Shown here in pieces: positions 36,154 to 46,241 of a stretch of DNA of 64,000 nt; positions within the stretch are counted from its first letter, which is position 1; each line of letters opens with the position of its first letter. This DNA comes from Aquimarina mycalae. Its GTDB lineage: Bacteria; Bacteroidota; Bacteroidia; Flavobacteriales; Flavobacteriaceae. Below the pieces are notes generated by a model, which was not told the origin of the DNA, searched no databases, and worked only from the letters and a program-made list of their open reading frames with translations. A program made the translations under genes and the position numbers. Where the stretch lies: positions 124,001 through 188,000 of the forward strand of contig NZ_JARYGY010000007.1 of the NCBI RefSeq assembly GCF_029906345.1, given 5' to 3'.

Positions 36154-38508
36154 TTAATCTTCTTTAATTTTTATTTCTTTTATTTCTGACAAAAAAGTAC
36201 CATCACTAAGTATTCCTTCAATACATAATTTGATAGTTGAAGTTTTAGTGTCTTTAATTTTGATAACGATATTTCCTGCATTAATTTGGAGATTAGGGAA
36301 CCAGTCAATTATTCCATATTCTCTAAAAAAATTACTGTTATATGAAGAATATTTTGGGATGTAAAATTCTTTAGGAACACTAAAACTTAAAGGAACTTCA
36401 TACTCTTTGTAAACCTCTTTTTGATCCTGTTTTTTGTTTGTTTTAAAAGGGTTAGTAACGATTTTTATAACTCCAGCGCCACCACGTATCCCAGTACCAA
36501 GACCATACTTTATTACTTCAATGTAATCTACTTGATTTAGTTGGTAGTTTTGTAAAAACTTTACATTACTCAATAAAACGCCATCTAAATATATAGTAGG
36601 AATATTGTTATTGGGAGTTGGCGGATTTCTATTGATGACAATAAAATCTGCTCCACCAGCAGGATTATCTGAAGCATAGAAACCTTGTGTACTGATATAG
36701 TTAGCAAAAGTTCGATGGTATCTTTTTTTCTTTTCGTCAAACTCTTCTATTTTGCCAAAGGATTTATTTTGAAGCAGTTCGTGTTTTGTATACTCTCTTT
36801 TTTTTATGAGAACTACTTCTCCTAATTCTTCGATATCTTGAAAAGGTGAAGTTTCTGAGCTTTGTAAGAGGTTATTGTCTTTTACACTTAAAATAGTATT
36901 AGTGATATCAAGCGATGGAATTGTAGAAGGTTTAAACTTTAGGAAGACATAAGGTTTCTTGACATCGCCGTTACTTTGTATCTCACCAAATCTAATTTTT
37001 TCATCTTCTAATAAGAATAATTCATTTCTTTCGAATTGATTGTCACCAGAATCTAATTCAATAAGTTCTGTTGGGTGGATAATGGTTGGATAGTGCATCA
37101 GTTTTATACCATTTTGGTTATTCAGTGTGGCCGTGAATCCAATGCCTTTTTCGTAATCATAATCATATTCAGGAGGATTGTTAAAAATGGTATTCCAATC
37201 ATAACTACTCCATCCTTGAGTTAACAATAAATTGTCTAATTCATACTTTTTTTTCTTATTTATTTTTGTAAAATAATAAGGCGCGTTCTCAATATGTCCT
37301 TGTATATAGGGTTGTAAAAGCGTATAAGATGGTAAATTATGATGATGTCTATAGGATTTTGTGTCGGATGGAAGCACAGAAATACTAGCATTATTAAATA
37401 ATGATAAATCGATATTATCATAGGATAGATTGATAAGAATAGAATCAGCTTCTTTTTTGTGAGTGAATCGTTGAGATTTTATAAATGAAATGCCTTCGTG
37501 ATTAAAAAATTGCCGTTCTGATATGGGATTGTTCTGATCATCAAAAAGAGTGAAAATATTTATCCCAGGAAATAGGTCATTGTGTGAGATTACCTTGGTT
37601 TCTTCAATGTTATCATTAAAAGAGATAGTTAGTTTTTTTATACTACTTCCATTATGAATAGCAAGCGTAAAATAACGGTTTTGTAAAGAAAATAATGTAG
37701 CGGTGTTTGTTCTGCATCTAATAGCCAATTTATCTCCAAGATCTTGTAAGTTTATTAGAACACCTTTAGATTCTATTTTATTTATGGAGAATGTTTGCTC
37801 CTGATTGTTAAACTGTATTCTGGCACTATAGGTATTGTCTACTTTAGGTATGAACGAAAACCGACCAATACCGAGTTGATTAGTTTTAAATGTGGAAATA
37901 ACATTAGATTGAGCATCTAGAATTTCTCCGGTCAATGATGATATTCCAAAACCTAGGCTGTCTTTTATTGTTACTCCAACTGTGTTATTTATTCCAGTGA
38001 TAAAATGACCTCCTTCAGGTAAGAATTGGGCATCAATGGTATTACTTATTAATTTCGGTTTTGCTTGTGGTTCTTCTTTTGGGTCAATGATTCTGATTTT
38101 TTGAATAAAGAAATTTTTCTCGCTAAAATTTTTCATCCAATTGGTGTATGCTTTAAAAGTATACTCACCTGAACCAAATAGACTATCTATTGCAAAACTA
38201 CCTCTGGAAATACCTTGCTGAACCATTACTAATTTGCTTTTAATGATGGTGTTGTTTTTGTCTGAAATTACACAGTACAAGTTGGTTGTTTCTGTCGAGA
38301 ATTTTTTATCACTTTTATTTAATATGTAGGCATTAAAACCAATATTTTCGCCTTTTATATAGGTAGATTTATTTAAATGTACATATGCCACCTCTCTTGG
38401 CATTTCGATGTATTCCTCATATGAGGATATAATATCTTTAGTAATAAAATTTTGTTGTGCATTGGTAATAAAAGTTATTAATATTACTATAACTAAGTGA
38501 TATTTCAT
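36154..38508 (-). CDS. Periplasmic/outer-membrane protein with macroglobulin-like domains and a C-terminal TonB plug (copy 2)
   Basis: The 784-aa protein has a signal peptide (YHLVIVILITFITNAQ) and an MG2-like start with REVAYVHLNKSTYIKGENIGF and a SGEYTFKAYTNWMKNF repeat, similar to alpha-2-macroglobulin domains. Several beta domains follow, then near residue 640 a TonB receptor plug-like motif (IPTIYLDGVLLSNVKF, VDYIEVIKYG, GGAGVIKIVT). No barrel follows the plug: only about 100 residues remain. It is a tandem paralogue of the next gene (38567-41017), sharing sequence along its length. Both lie in the locus of an ECF sigma factor and FecR. I infer an envelope role in sensing or uptake. The exact function is unknown. 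Confidence 0.72.
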   Translation of the reverse strand: MKYHLVIVILITFITNAQQNFITKDIISSYEEYIEMPREVAYVHLNKSTYIKGENIGFNAYILNKSDKKFSTETTNLYCVISDKNNTIIKSKLVMVQQGISRGSFAIDSLFGSGEYTFKAYTNWMKNFSEKNFFIQKIRIIDPKEEPQAKPKLISNTIDAQFLPEGGHFITGINNTVGVTIKDSLGFGISSLTGEILDAQSNVISTFKTNQLGIGRFSFIPKVDNTYSARIQFNNQEQTFSINKIESKGVLINLQDLGDKLAIRCRTNTATLFSLQNRYFTLAIHNGSSIKKLTISFNDNIEETKVISHNDLFPGINIFTLFDDQNNPISERQFFNHEGISFIKSQRFTHKKEADSILINLSYDNIDLSLFNNASISVLPSDTKSYRHHHNLPSYTLLQPYIQGHIENAPYYFTKINKKKKYELDNLLLTQGWSSYDWNTIFNNPPEYDYDYEKGIGFTATLNNQNGIKLMHYPTIIHPTELIELDSGDNQFERNELFLLEDEKIRFGEIQSNGDVKKPYVFLKFKPSTIPSLDITNTILSVKDNNLLQSSETSPFQDIEELGEVVLIKKREYTKHELLQNKSFGKIEEFDEKKKRYHRTFANYISTQGFYASDNPAGGADFIVINRNPPTPNNNIPTIYLDGVLLSNVKFLQNYQLNQVDYIEVIKYGLGTGIRGGAGVIKIVTNPFKTNKKQDQKEVYKEYEVPLSFSVPKEFYIPKYSSYNSNFFREYGIIDWFPNLQINAGNIVIKIKDTKTSTIKLCIEGILSDGTFLSEIKEIKIKED

Positions 38509-38566
38509 GGGTGTTTGGATTTACTATTTTTTATTTCAGTAATAATCTAATACGCAGTGGTATTAT

Positions 38567-41017
38567 TTATTCAACATTTATGTCTTTTATTTCGGATATA
38601 AATGTTCCGTCATTTAGAATACCTTCTATATATAATTTGATTTCTAATAGTTCAGTGTTTAGAATTTTAAAATGGATGTTTCCGTCTATGCCTATTTTTA
38701 ACTTAGGAAACCAATCGATAACACCATATTCTTTAAAAAAATCACTTTGGAAAGATTTGTATTTAGGAATGTAGAACCTATCAGGAGTTGAAAATGTTAA
38801 AGGGATTTCGTATTCTTTGTAAGGAGTTTTATATGCTACTTTTTTGGTTACTTTAAAAGGGTCAGTCACAATTTTAATAATTCCACCAGCACTTCTAATA
38901 CCACCTCCAAGACCATTTGTGTTAATTTCAATGTAATCTACTTGTTCTAAGCTAAAATCTCGTAATATTTCAAAATCACTTAATAAAACCCCATCTAAAT
39001 AGATTAAAGGAACATTGTTTTTTGTCATAGCAAAAGGTGCATCTTTAGAAAGTGATATGGGATTTGGACTAGATGCGGCAGAGGTTAATGAAACTGATGT
39101 AATGGATCTATTAAAAATCTGAAAATTGGATAAACTTAGAGATGTTGGATCTTCAGATGTGGTTTCTTCTACTCTAAAACCTTTAGATCTAATATAGTTA
39201 GTAAAGTTTCTATAGTACCTTTTTTTATCTTCATCAAACTCTTCAACCTTACCCAAAGTTGTATTTCGGATTCTTTCAATTCTAGTAGGTTTGCTTTTTT
39301 CAATGATAATAACCTCATCTAGTTTTTCAGTTTCTTGCCAACCAGAGAATCCTGTATAATTTTTTTCTTTTTCTATCTGTTTTGGACTATTGAGAGTGTT
39401 TTTTAATATTTTGAAATTAGGATTATCAATTTGTTTTGGATTAAACTGTATTGATAGATTGGGTTTGGTTAATAAGTTCTTAGCATTAATTTCTCCAAAT
39501 CGTATTTTTTCATCATCTATAGGAAAGAATTCGTTTCTTTCAAAATTTACTTCATCCTTGTTCAATCTAATTATTTCTGATTTATTATTGGCGTTGGGAT
39601 ACAGTAATAATGTTGTTGCCTTAGTTTTATTATTACGTGCCATAAATTGTATGCCATTTTCAAAATCATATTCGTAATCTGGCGGGTTATTAAAAATTGT
39701 ATGCCAATTATAGCTACTCCAACCTTGTGTAATTAAGAGATTGTCTAAATCGTATTTTTTTCTTGGTGTAATTTGAGAAAAATAATAATGTGCGTTCTGA
39801 ATATTTCCTCGTACATATGGTTGTAAAGTAGTATAAGATGCAAGATTATGATTAGATATATTAGACTTGTTTTTTTTGGGTAAAACAGAAAGACTCATGG
39901 CATTTTCTGATGCTGATAATGTGAAGTCATATTTGATGGTGATTAATATAGAATCGTTCTCTTTTTTATGAGAAATTTGTTTAGACTCTAGAAAAGATAA
40001 TCCAGAATAATTAAAAAATAATCTTTCTAGTATTGGATTTTTTTTGCTGTCAAACACAGTGAAAATGTTTATTCCAGAAAAGAGATCTTCTGATGGTATT
40101 ACACGGATTAATTCGGTGGAATTTTCAAATGAAAAATCTACTTCTTTTAGACCATTTCCATTGTGTATGGCTAGTGTATAATACTTGTCTTTAATGGATG
40201 GTAAAGTATTGGCATTAGTTCTAAAAGTAAAAGCTACTTTGTTTCTTTGATCTTGAACAGATAATGAGATGCCTTTTGGTTCTATATTCTCAATCGGGAA
40301 TGTGTGTTTTTTGCCTTCATGTGTAATTACAGCTTTATATTTTTCCTGAGACATAGGGATAAATGAAAACCTGCCAATTCCGAATTGATTTAATGTAAAA
40401 GATGCAATGTTTTGGTTTTTAGAATTTATGATGTCACATAATGCAAATGGTATCCCGTTTCCGTCTTCGCTTTTTACGATTACTCCAATTACATTAGTTG
40501 TTTCTGATAGGATATGACCTCCTTCAGGAAGAAGCTGAGCGTCAATGCTATTATTAATGGTAGAAGATGAATCGGGGCTTTTACTTTCAGAGTCTAGAAT
40601 TAGAATCTTTTCACGAAAAAAATTTTGTTCCTCAAAATTTCTCATCCAGTTCGTGTATGCCAATATGGTGTATTCTCCAGCGCTAAATGTATCATCAATC
40701 ATAAAGTTACCAATCGCTGTTCCATTAGTTACTGCAAACAACTTACTTTGTATGATTACATCATTTTGATCAAGAATTATACAGTATAGATTTGATGTTG
40801 CAGAGGACAGTTTTTTGGTATTCTTATCTAATAAATATGCATTAAAAGCAATCATCTCTCCTTTTATAAAGGTTTGTTTGTTTAGATGAATATATGCCAC
40901 TTCTCTAGTCATTTCTGCATAATCTTCATAGGAGGAAATCAAATCCTTATCACTAAAATTATTTTGCCCAAAACTAAAAGTAAAGAACAATAAACTTATC
41001 CAAAATAAATTTTTCAT
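38567..41017 (-). CDS. Periplasmic/outer-membrane protein with macroglobulin-like domains and a C-terminal TonB plug (copy 1)
   Basis: An 816-aa paralogue of the downstream gene. Signal peptide NLFWISLLFFTFSFGQ, MG2-like REVAYIHLNKQTFIKGEMIAF, a SAGEYTILAYTNWMRNF repeat and a C-terminal plug-like segment (VPLIYLDGVLLSDFEI, VDYIEINTNGLGGGIRSAGG, IIKIVTDPF) are all present. A 32-residue insertion with Ser/Ala/Pro-rich sequence (SLTSAASSPNPISLSKDAP) near 655 distinguishes it from copy 2. The pair probably arose by duplication. It lies 4 nt downstream of the STN-domain gene and is likely co-transcribed with it. Confidence 0.72.
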   Translation of the reverse strand: MKNLFWISLLFFTFSFGQNNFSDKDLISSYEDYAEMTREVAYIHLNKQTFIKGEMIAFNAYLLDKNTKKLSSATSNLYCIILDQNDVIIQSKLFAVTNGTAIGNFMIDDTFSAGEYTILAYTNWMRNFEEQNFFREKILILDSESKSPDSSSTINNSIDAQLLPEGGHILSETTNVIGVIVKSEDGNGIPFALCDIINSKNQNIASFTLNQFGIGRFSFIPMSQEKYKAVITHEGKKHTFPIENIEPKGISLSVQDQRNKVAFTFRTNANTLPSIKDKYYTLAIHNGNGLKEVDFSFENSTELIRVIPSEDLFSGINIFTVFDSKKNPILERLFFNYSGLSFLESKQISHKKENDSILITIKYDFTLSASENAMSLSVLPKKNKSNISNHNLASYTTLQPYVRGNIQNAHYYFSQITPRKKYDLDNLLITQGWSSYNWHTIFNNPPDYEYDFENGIQFMARNNKTKATTLLLYPNANNKSEIIRLNKDEVNFERNEFFPIDDEKIRFGEINAKNLLTKPNLSIQFNPKQIDNPNFKILKNTLNSPKQIEKEKNYTGFSGWQETEKLDEVIIIEKSKPTRIERIRNTTLGKVEEFDEDKKRYYRNFTNYIRSKGFRVEETTSEDPTSLSLSNFQIFNRSITSVSLTSAASSPNPISLSKDAPFAMTKNNVPLIYLDGVLLSDFEILRDFSLEQVDYIEINTNGLGGGIRSAGGIIKIVTDPFKVTKKVAYKTPYKEYEIPLTFSTPDRFYIPKYKSFQSDFFKEYGVIDWFPKLKIGIDGNIHFKILNTELLEIKLYIEGILNDGTFISEIKDINVE

Positions 41018-41021
41018 AGTA

Positions 41022-42833
41022 TTATTCTTTAATGGTTTTTAACGGTGTATTAACCCAATATCTTGATTCATCCTCTAATGTGTTAATTGGCGATTGAGAT
41101 AAAGGAACTGATTTTCTTGCGTATTTAGGGGCATCAGAATATTTCTTATTTGGAAATACCTCTTGAACAAAAAGTTCCCTAAACTGCTTTACTTTGGTGG
41201 TTGAGGGTTTTCCTAATTTTCGATTCGCTATATCTGTTATATTTTTAATTTTATATTTAAAGTCAGACATCTCACTTTTGACCAACTGGTCAACATTTTT
41301 TATACTTCCTTTTACAATGTCTACTTTAATAACCTTAGGTGTTTTTAGAGTAATCTGTTTGATGTTGAGCTTTCTATTTTGGTATATAAACCTGAAGTTT
41401 TTCTTATTTTGTATTGAAGCTTCATTGATTTCATTATTAAAAGTCAGGAAAAAGGCATTTTCGGCTTGATCAAAAGTAATGTCATTCATTACAAAACTTT
41501 TTTTGCTTCTTACTTCAAAATGATTATTAAAAGATATGTAATTGAGAAACATGCGATCTCCCTTTGGAGCATATTCAATGTTTACAGAAAATACAGGCTC
41601 CTTTTGAGGGATTCTAAAGGCAGAGTATATTATTTTATGAATGCTATAATTCTCTGGAGAAATATAAATAATTCCCTCTGCAGCGTGCTTAACTCCAGTA
41701 ATGTCCTTTTTTGCATAAAATTTTATTTCGTAGAGCGGAATATCATCTAAATATTTTTTTTGTGCATATCGAAATTCATGATTATATAGAAAGTTTTCTT
41801 TCAAAATATATACAAACGAAAAAGCACGTTTGTTATAATTTCTGATAATATTACTAACATTTAAGATACTTAATTCATTACCTCCAATCGGGGATATTTC
41901 CCCATCTTTTATGTATTTGTGCTTTTCATTATCATAAGCAACCGCCATAATAGAATCTCTAAAGAAATTCTTATTTTGTTTATAATTGTAAATTACTGTC
42001 TGATTGTTTGAATAATGTATTTTATCCGTCAAAAAACCAGCATCATACACTTCTATAATTCCTTCATTAAGATTTATATATCTTTTATTTGCCAATTGAT
42101 AATCTCTATAATATCCAATATAAGAGAAGGGGGTTATTGGGTAATTGTCCCATATTTTCTGAATAGCTTTTTCTACAATTTTTTCTGGAGCAATATATTT
42201 AGTAGGGGCATTTTTTTTGGCGATCAACATCACTTCCTCTAAAGCTTCTATTTTAGGAAGGAGTTTTATAATGTTGATTTCGGTATCTTTTAAATTGCTT
42301 AGTGGGATTACCCTTGTTTTATAACCAATTGATGAAACTAATAAAGTATCATTTTGCTGTTTATATCGTTTTGGTATTCTGAAAAACCCGTTTTCGTCAG
42401 AGATGGTTCCTACAGTGCTATTCTTCAATTTGATAGTTGCGAATACAATAGGAAATCCTGAGTTTATTTCGATAGCTTGTCCTGTAATTTCTTCTTTCTG
42501 TTCAATTTGTTTGGGAGCTACTATTGCCTTATTTTTCTTTTTAGAAAGAACAATTTGATCTTCATATACTTCAAAAACAATTGCAGTTCCTTTAAAAAGC
42601 TTAGATAAGACTGCTTCTATTGGTTCATTTTTAACAATTATTGACGTTTTACGGCTTAACGCTATATTTTTAACATTATATAAAAATTTAAACTTGGTTG
42701 AGGATTCAATAGTGGTAAGTACTTGTTCAACAGTACTATTCTCAAGGTCTAGACTTACTTTGGTTTTTTGGGCATATATGGGAGCCGTGATAAGTAATAA
42801 AAATGTAAGTAACAAAAAGTAAGTCAGTTTCAT
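41022..42833 (-). CDS. STN-domain and carboxypeptidase-regulatory-like protein, no receptor barrel
   Basis: The 603-aa protein has a signal peptide (YFLLLTFLLLITAPIYAQ), a secretin/TonB short N-terminal (STN) domain at about 20-100 (VEQVLTTIESSTKFKFLYN; KNEPIEAVLSKLFKGT), and a carboxypeptidase-D-regulatory-like domain at about 110-200 (FPIVFATIKLKNSTVGTISDENG). A DUF5686-like outer-membrane-associated region follows (YIAPEKIVEKAIQKIWDNY onward). STN domains normally sit on TonB receptors and signal to FecR; here the domain is detached from any barrel. The FecR gene is directly upstream, and the two plug-only paralogues are directly downstream, which points to one signalling unit. Confidence 0.8.
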   Translation of the reverse strand: MKLTYFLLLTFLLLITAPIYAQKTKVSLDLENSTVEQVLTTIESSTKFKFLYNVKNIALSRKTSIIVKNEPIEAVLSKLFKGTAIVFEVYEDQIVLSKKKNKAIVAPKQIEQKEEITGQAIEINSGFPIVFATIKLKNSTVGTISDENGFFRIPKRYKQQNDTLLVSSIGYKTRVIPLSNLKDTEINIIKLLPKIEALEEVMLIAKKNAPTKYIAPEKIVEKAIQKIWDNYPITPFSYIGYYRDYQLANKRYINLNEGIIEVYDAGFLTDKIHYSNNQTVIYNYKQNKNFFRDSIMAVAYDNEKHKYIKDGEISPIGGNELSILNVSNIIRNYNKRAFSFVYILKENFLYNHEFRYAQKKYLDDIPLYEIKFYAKKDITGVKHAAEGIIYISPENYSIHKIIYSAFRIPQKEPVFSVNIEYAPKGDRMFLNYISFNNHFEVRSKKSFVMNDITFDQAENAFFLTFNNEINEASIQNKKNFRFIYQNRKLNIKQITLKTPKVIKVDIVKGSIKNVDQLVKSEMSDFKYKIKNITDIANRKLGKPSTTKVKQFRELFVQEVFPNKKYSDAPKYARKSVPLSQSPINTLEDESRYWVNTPLKTIKE

Positions 42834-42881
42834 ATTTTATGTATTATTAATGGTTGGTATGAGTAGAAGTTATTAGGTTTA

Positions 42882-44036
42882 TTATTCTATAGTGATGTTT
42901 TTTTCTGTGATAGTAAACTCGAACTCGTAACTTTTACTAAAGAAAAACAAGACTCTTTCTATAGTCTCATTGTTAAAGCTTGCAGTAAATTTTTCATTAT
43001 TTAGTGTCTTATTTGTATTGATGATTTGTATATCATAATGGCGTTGTAATTTTGCAATGATCTGTTCAAAATTATGATCTTTAAAAACAAGTTCTCCTTT
43101 CATCCAACTTGTGTATATATCAGCATCTACTTCTGTTTTGGTTAGTTTTTTTGTGTTCTTATCCCAAGAGGATTGTTCATCTGGAATAAGTATTATTGGT
43201 TCTTTTTTTGTTTTTTGAGTATACACTTTTACAGATCCTTCTTGAAGTGTTGTCTTGATTTCTTTATCTTCTAGATAGGATGATACATTAAATCGTGTTC
43301 CAAGTACTTCTACATTGATATCATTTGTTTCTACTAAGAAAGGACGATGAGGGTCTTTGGTTATATCAAAAAAAGCTTCTCCTTTAAGTGATACAATTCT
43401 GTTATCTGTCGCATTAAATGTTGTTGGGTATTTTAGACTACTACCAGAATTAAGATGTATTACAGAACCATCGGATAGTTGTAACTTAAATCTTTTACCA
43501 TAAGGAATTTTGATTTTATTAAATGCTAAAGCTGGTGTAGTATTTTTTCTAAGGTAACGAAGTACTCCTTTATTCAAGAAACCAATAATATTATTATTTC
43601 GACTATCTCTAATAGTATCGATGTCCCGATTTGTTATGGTTCGTTTTGTGCCATCTGCAAGCTCTAAAAGAATTTCTTTTTCAATGGTGGTTTCAGAAAC
43701 AACGATGTCTTTTATTGGTGCTGTTGTTAAAAGCTGTACCAGAAAAGTTACTCCGATTGCTATGATAATTATAGCGGCATATTTGTAATAACTTTTCAGG
43801 GATCTGATTTTAGTAGAAGGCTTGTTTGTATCATCAAGATGAATATTTTTTAATGATTGTATAGCATTAAATCGTCGGTTGGCAGTTTTTAATAAATAAT
43901 CATCCTTTACTAAATCATTGAATATCTTAAGATTATCAGGTTTTTGTAGTAAGTTTTCAAGAGTTTTTAGTTCCTCATTAGAAATATCCTGCTCCAAAAA
44001 TTTATTGATTAGTAAGATTAAATCTTTCATAGCCAT
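42882..44036 (-). CDS. fecR: FecR-family anti-sigma factor with DUF4974
   Basis: A transmembrane regulator that holds or activates the cognate ECF sigma factor. The 384-aa protein has an N-terminal cytoplasmic helical part (NKFLEQDISNEELKTLENLL), one transmembrane segment at about 90-107 (YYKYAAIIIIAIGVTFLVQLL), and a periplasmic FecR domain (KRFKLQLSDGSVIHLNSGS, GEAFFDITKDPHRPFLVET, VLGTRFNVSSYL). A C-terminal DUF4974 domain follows (GELVFKDHNFEQIIAKLQRHYDI), which is the part known to bind STN domains of receptors. The STN gene lies downstream and the sigma gene is divergent upstream, 104 nt away. Confidence 0.93.
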   Translation of the reverse strand: MAMKDLILLINKFLEQDISNEELKTLENLLQKPDNLKIFNDLVKDDYLLKTANRRFNAIQSLKNIHLDDTNKPSTKIRSLKSYYKYAAIIIIAIGVTFLVQLLTTAPIKDIVVSETTIEKEILLELADGTKRTITNRDIDTIRDSRNNNIIGFLNKGVLRYLRKNTTPALAFNKIKIPYGKRFKLQLSDGSVIHLNSGSSLKYPTTFNATDNRIVSLKGEAFFDITKDPHRPFLVETNDINVEVLGTRFNVSSYLEDKEIKTTLQEGSVKVYTQKTKKEPIILIPDEQSSWDKNTKKLTKTEVDADIYTSWMKGELVFKDHNFEQIIAKLQRHYDIQIINTNKTLNNEKFTASFNNETIERVLFFFSKSYEFEFTITEKNITIE

Positions 44037-44140
44037 TTTTTCGGTTTTATATACTGAAGACGGATAAAAACAAAAAAAACCTTACGCTGCTATTTATTTT
44101 TTTTATTTATTTGTTGGGGATATTTAATTGGAAAACATAA

Positions 44141-44728
44141 ATGACCAGTTCTAATGATGCCGACAAGAAGCTATTAACTGCTTTAAAGAAAGGCAGCAAA
44201 AAAGCATATACGGATATTTATGTTTCTTATTATGAGAGGTTGTGTAAGTATATTTTTAGTCTTTCCAGAAACCTAAAAGAATCAGAAGACCTTGTTCAAG
44301 AAACCTTACTTCAACTATGGACACAACGCGATAGTTTAAAAATACATACTTCACTAAAAGCATATTTATATAAAAGTGCATATCATAAATACATTGATTT
44401 CTATCGAAAAAACCTGAAAGAAAGAACGATAGTTGATGCGTTGCAGCAAGAAGCTGTTATCGCTTTTGAGGATGAAGATAATAGTGTAAAGGAAGAGCGA
44501 TTACGTATATTAAAAGAAGCAATCGAATTACTTCCTGAAAAGCGTAAGGAGATTTTTGTATTAAATAAATTAAAAAACCATAGATATAAAGAAGTTGCAG
44601 TTTTGTTGAATATTTCAGAAAGAACTGTTGAGAGTCAAATACGGAAAGCACTTATTTTTATTCGGGAAAGACTTAAAAACACCTTAACATCTATATTTTT
44701 TATACTGTATTCAGATCAAGATGATTAA
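44141..44728 (+). CDS. RNA polymerase ECF sigma factor (Bacteroidota FecI-like group)
   Basis: A 195-aa FecI-like sigma factor. Region 2 is at about 20-95 (YISYYERLCKYIFSLSRN-type helix; ESEDLVQETLLQLWTQRDSL). Region 4 is at about 130-185 (LLPEKRKEIFVLNKLKNHRYKEVAVLLNISERTVESQI), with the helix-turn-helix. In Bacteroidota the sigma gene usually lies in front of fecR on the same strand. Here the two are divergent with a 104-nt shared control region, which would let the sigma factor regulate both directions at once. The likely cognate anti-sigma is the adjacent FecR. Confidence 0.93.
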   Translation: MTSSNDADKKLLTALKKGSKKAYTDIYVSYYERLCKYIFSLSRNLKESEDLVQETLLQLWTQRDSLKIHTSLKAYLYKSAYHKYIDFYRKNLKERTIVDALQQEAVIAFEDEDNSVKEERLRILKEAIELLPEKRKEIFVLNKLKNHRYKEVAVLLNISERTVESQIRKALIFIRERLKNTLTSIFFILYSDQDD

Positions 44729-44753
44729 CAATCTTGAAAAACAGAACTTTATC

Positions 44754-46148
44754 CTAATACGTTTTTTCTTCTATCCAGTCTGTAAAATCTATATATCCTA
44801 ATATCTGTTTAGGAATTGGGTTTTCTTTTAATTGCTTAGATAGTTGGTCAAAAGCGTTTTTCTGTGCTTTTTCAGAAAACTCCACGGTTTTTGATAAAAA
44901 ACTCATTAGTATCTTTTCATAGGATTCTATGTTTTTTTGTTTTTTAATATGTTTTTTAAGAGAGTCAATCAGATACCTAAGTGTAAACCCATTTTCTAAT
45001 TCATAATGTGTTAATAGGTTAAGCCAGTATGTGTAGGTCACTAAGTCTTTTCGATCTTTTTTTGTTTGGTGATTAAGGATGTCATTGACCCAATGTAATG
45101 TTTTTTTGTAATCCTTTTTTCGGAAGTAAATATTCGCAAACTGGAAACGAAAGGAGAGCCAATAACTGTTGGGAATCATTAACTTGTTTGCATTAATAAA
45201 TACTTGAATGTCTTCAATTATTTCTTGTGTGTTATGGAGCTCTTTTAGATTTCTATGAATTTCTAGCTCGATGTTGTATAGGCGTAACGTTTCCTTTATT
45301 ATGGAGGCTGAAGAAGTGGCAATCTCGTTTGCTTTTTGTTTTAGAAGTAAAATCCTTACAAAAGCTTCTTTATATGATTTTTTAAACACAAGAAAACCAA
45401 GATAACTATTGCAAACTGAAAAATATGTTGCAAAATACTCTTTGAGTAATTCTGGGTTTTGTTCCCATTCTTTCAATAACTTTTCGATAGTCTGTTTTGC
45501 TTTTTCATTATTTCGACTGGCAAGCTGTTTTCTATATATATGAAGAGTTTTTAGCGTTTTGTTCTGAAGGCGATGTGTTTTTTTATGGGATAAAGAAAAA
45601 TTGGCTGGGTCTGTGTTGGCTAATAATAGGTTGATGTATTCAATAGTAGAATTTAGAGATTCCTTTTGTTGTGTTATGATACCTTTTAGAGATTCAAAGT
45701 CTTGCGGATATAATGCCTGATGTACTTTTCTTTTCCAATCCTGGATTTGAAATAAGAGTAAGTCTTGCTGAAAATTTAATGCTTTTTTTTCTGCTCGTTT
45801 TAGTTCACTCTCACAAACCGTATATAGTCCTTTATGAAATAATATTTCTACATTACGAAGAATATCCGTCAACTCAGCTTGTATAGAAATTTTAGCATGA
45901 TAATTCCTTAAAGATTGTAGGATACGCTGTCGTAAATAGTTTTTTAAAGTGGTTAATTGAGAGACAAAGGCTTTATCTTTAAATAATAGTTTGATCTGAG
46001 TTTCGTCATATTTTTTTTGAGCCTCAATTGCATTAAATAAACTTAGGTATTCTGACGCTTCATTTCCTTTTGTGTTTACTTTAAAATACCTTTTTTCACT
46101 CTTAGATAATGACTTGATCAGAAAGAATAATTCTTCGTTTTTTTTCAT
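44754..46148 (-). CDS. Helical-repeat protein of unknown function
   Basis: The 464-aa protein is almost all predicted alpha helix, with TPR-like helix pairs (for example KGLYTVCESELKRAEKKALNF; YKEAFVRILLLKQKANEIA; DYKKTLHWVNDILNHQ). It has no signal peptide or membrane segment, so it is probably cytoplasmic. The conserved opening MKKNEELFFLIKSLSKSEKRYFK is familiar from an uncharacterised Bacteroidota-specific group, but I cannot name a function. It is convergent with the ECF sigma gene and shares no operon with it. Confidence 0.7.
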   Translation of the reverse strand: MKKNEELFFLIKSLSKSEKRYFKVNTKGNEASEYLSLFNAIEAQKKYDETQIKLLFKDKAFVSQLTTLKNYLRQRILQSLRNYHAKISIQAELTDILRNVEILFHKGLYTVCESELKRAEKKALNFQQDLLLFQIQDWKRKVHQALYPQDFESLKGIITQQKESLNSTIEYINLLLANTDPANFSLSHKKTHRLQNKTLKTLHIYRKQLASRNNEKAKQTIEKLLKEWEQNPELLKEYFATYFSVCNSYLGFLVFKKSYKEAFVRILLLKQKANEIATSSASIIKETLRLYNIELEIHRNLKELHNTQEIIEDIQVFINANKLMIPNSYWLSFRFQFANIYFRKKDYKKTLHWVNDILNHQTKKDRKDLVTYTYWLNLLTHYELENGFTLRYLIDSLKKHIKKQKNIESYEKILMSFLSKTVEFSEKAQKNAFDQLSKQLKENPIPKQILGYIDFTDWIEEKTY

Positions 46149-46241
46149 TTTAGAAACCTATGTTTTTTCAAAAATAATGTTTTTCTTGTTGATTATGATC
46201 ATATACCTTTGAGATATTCTTAATCAATACTTTATACTATT

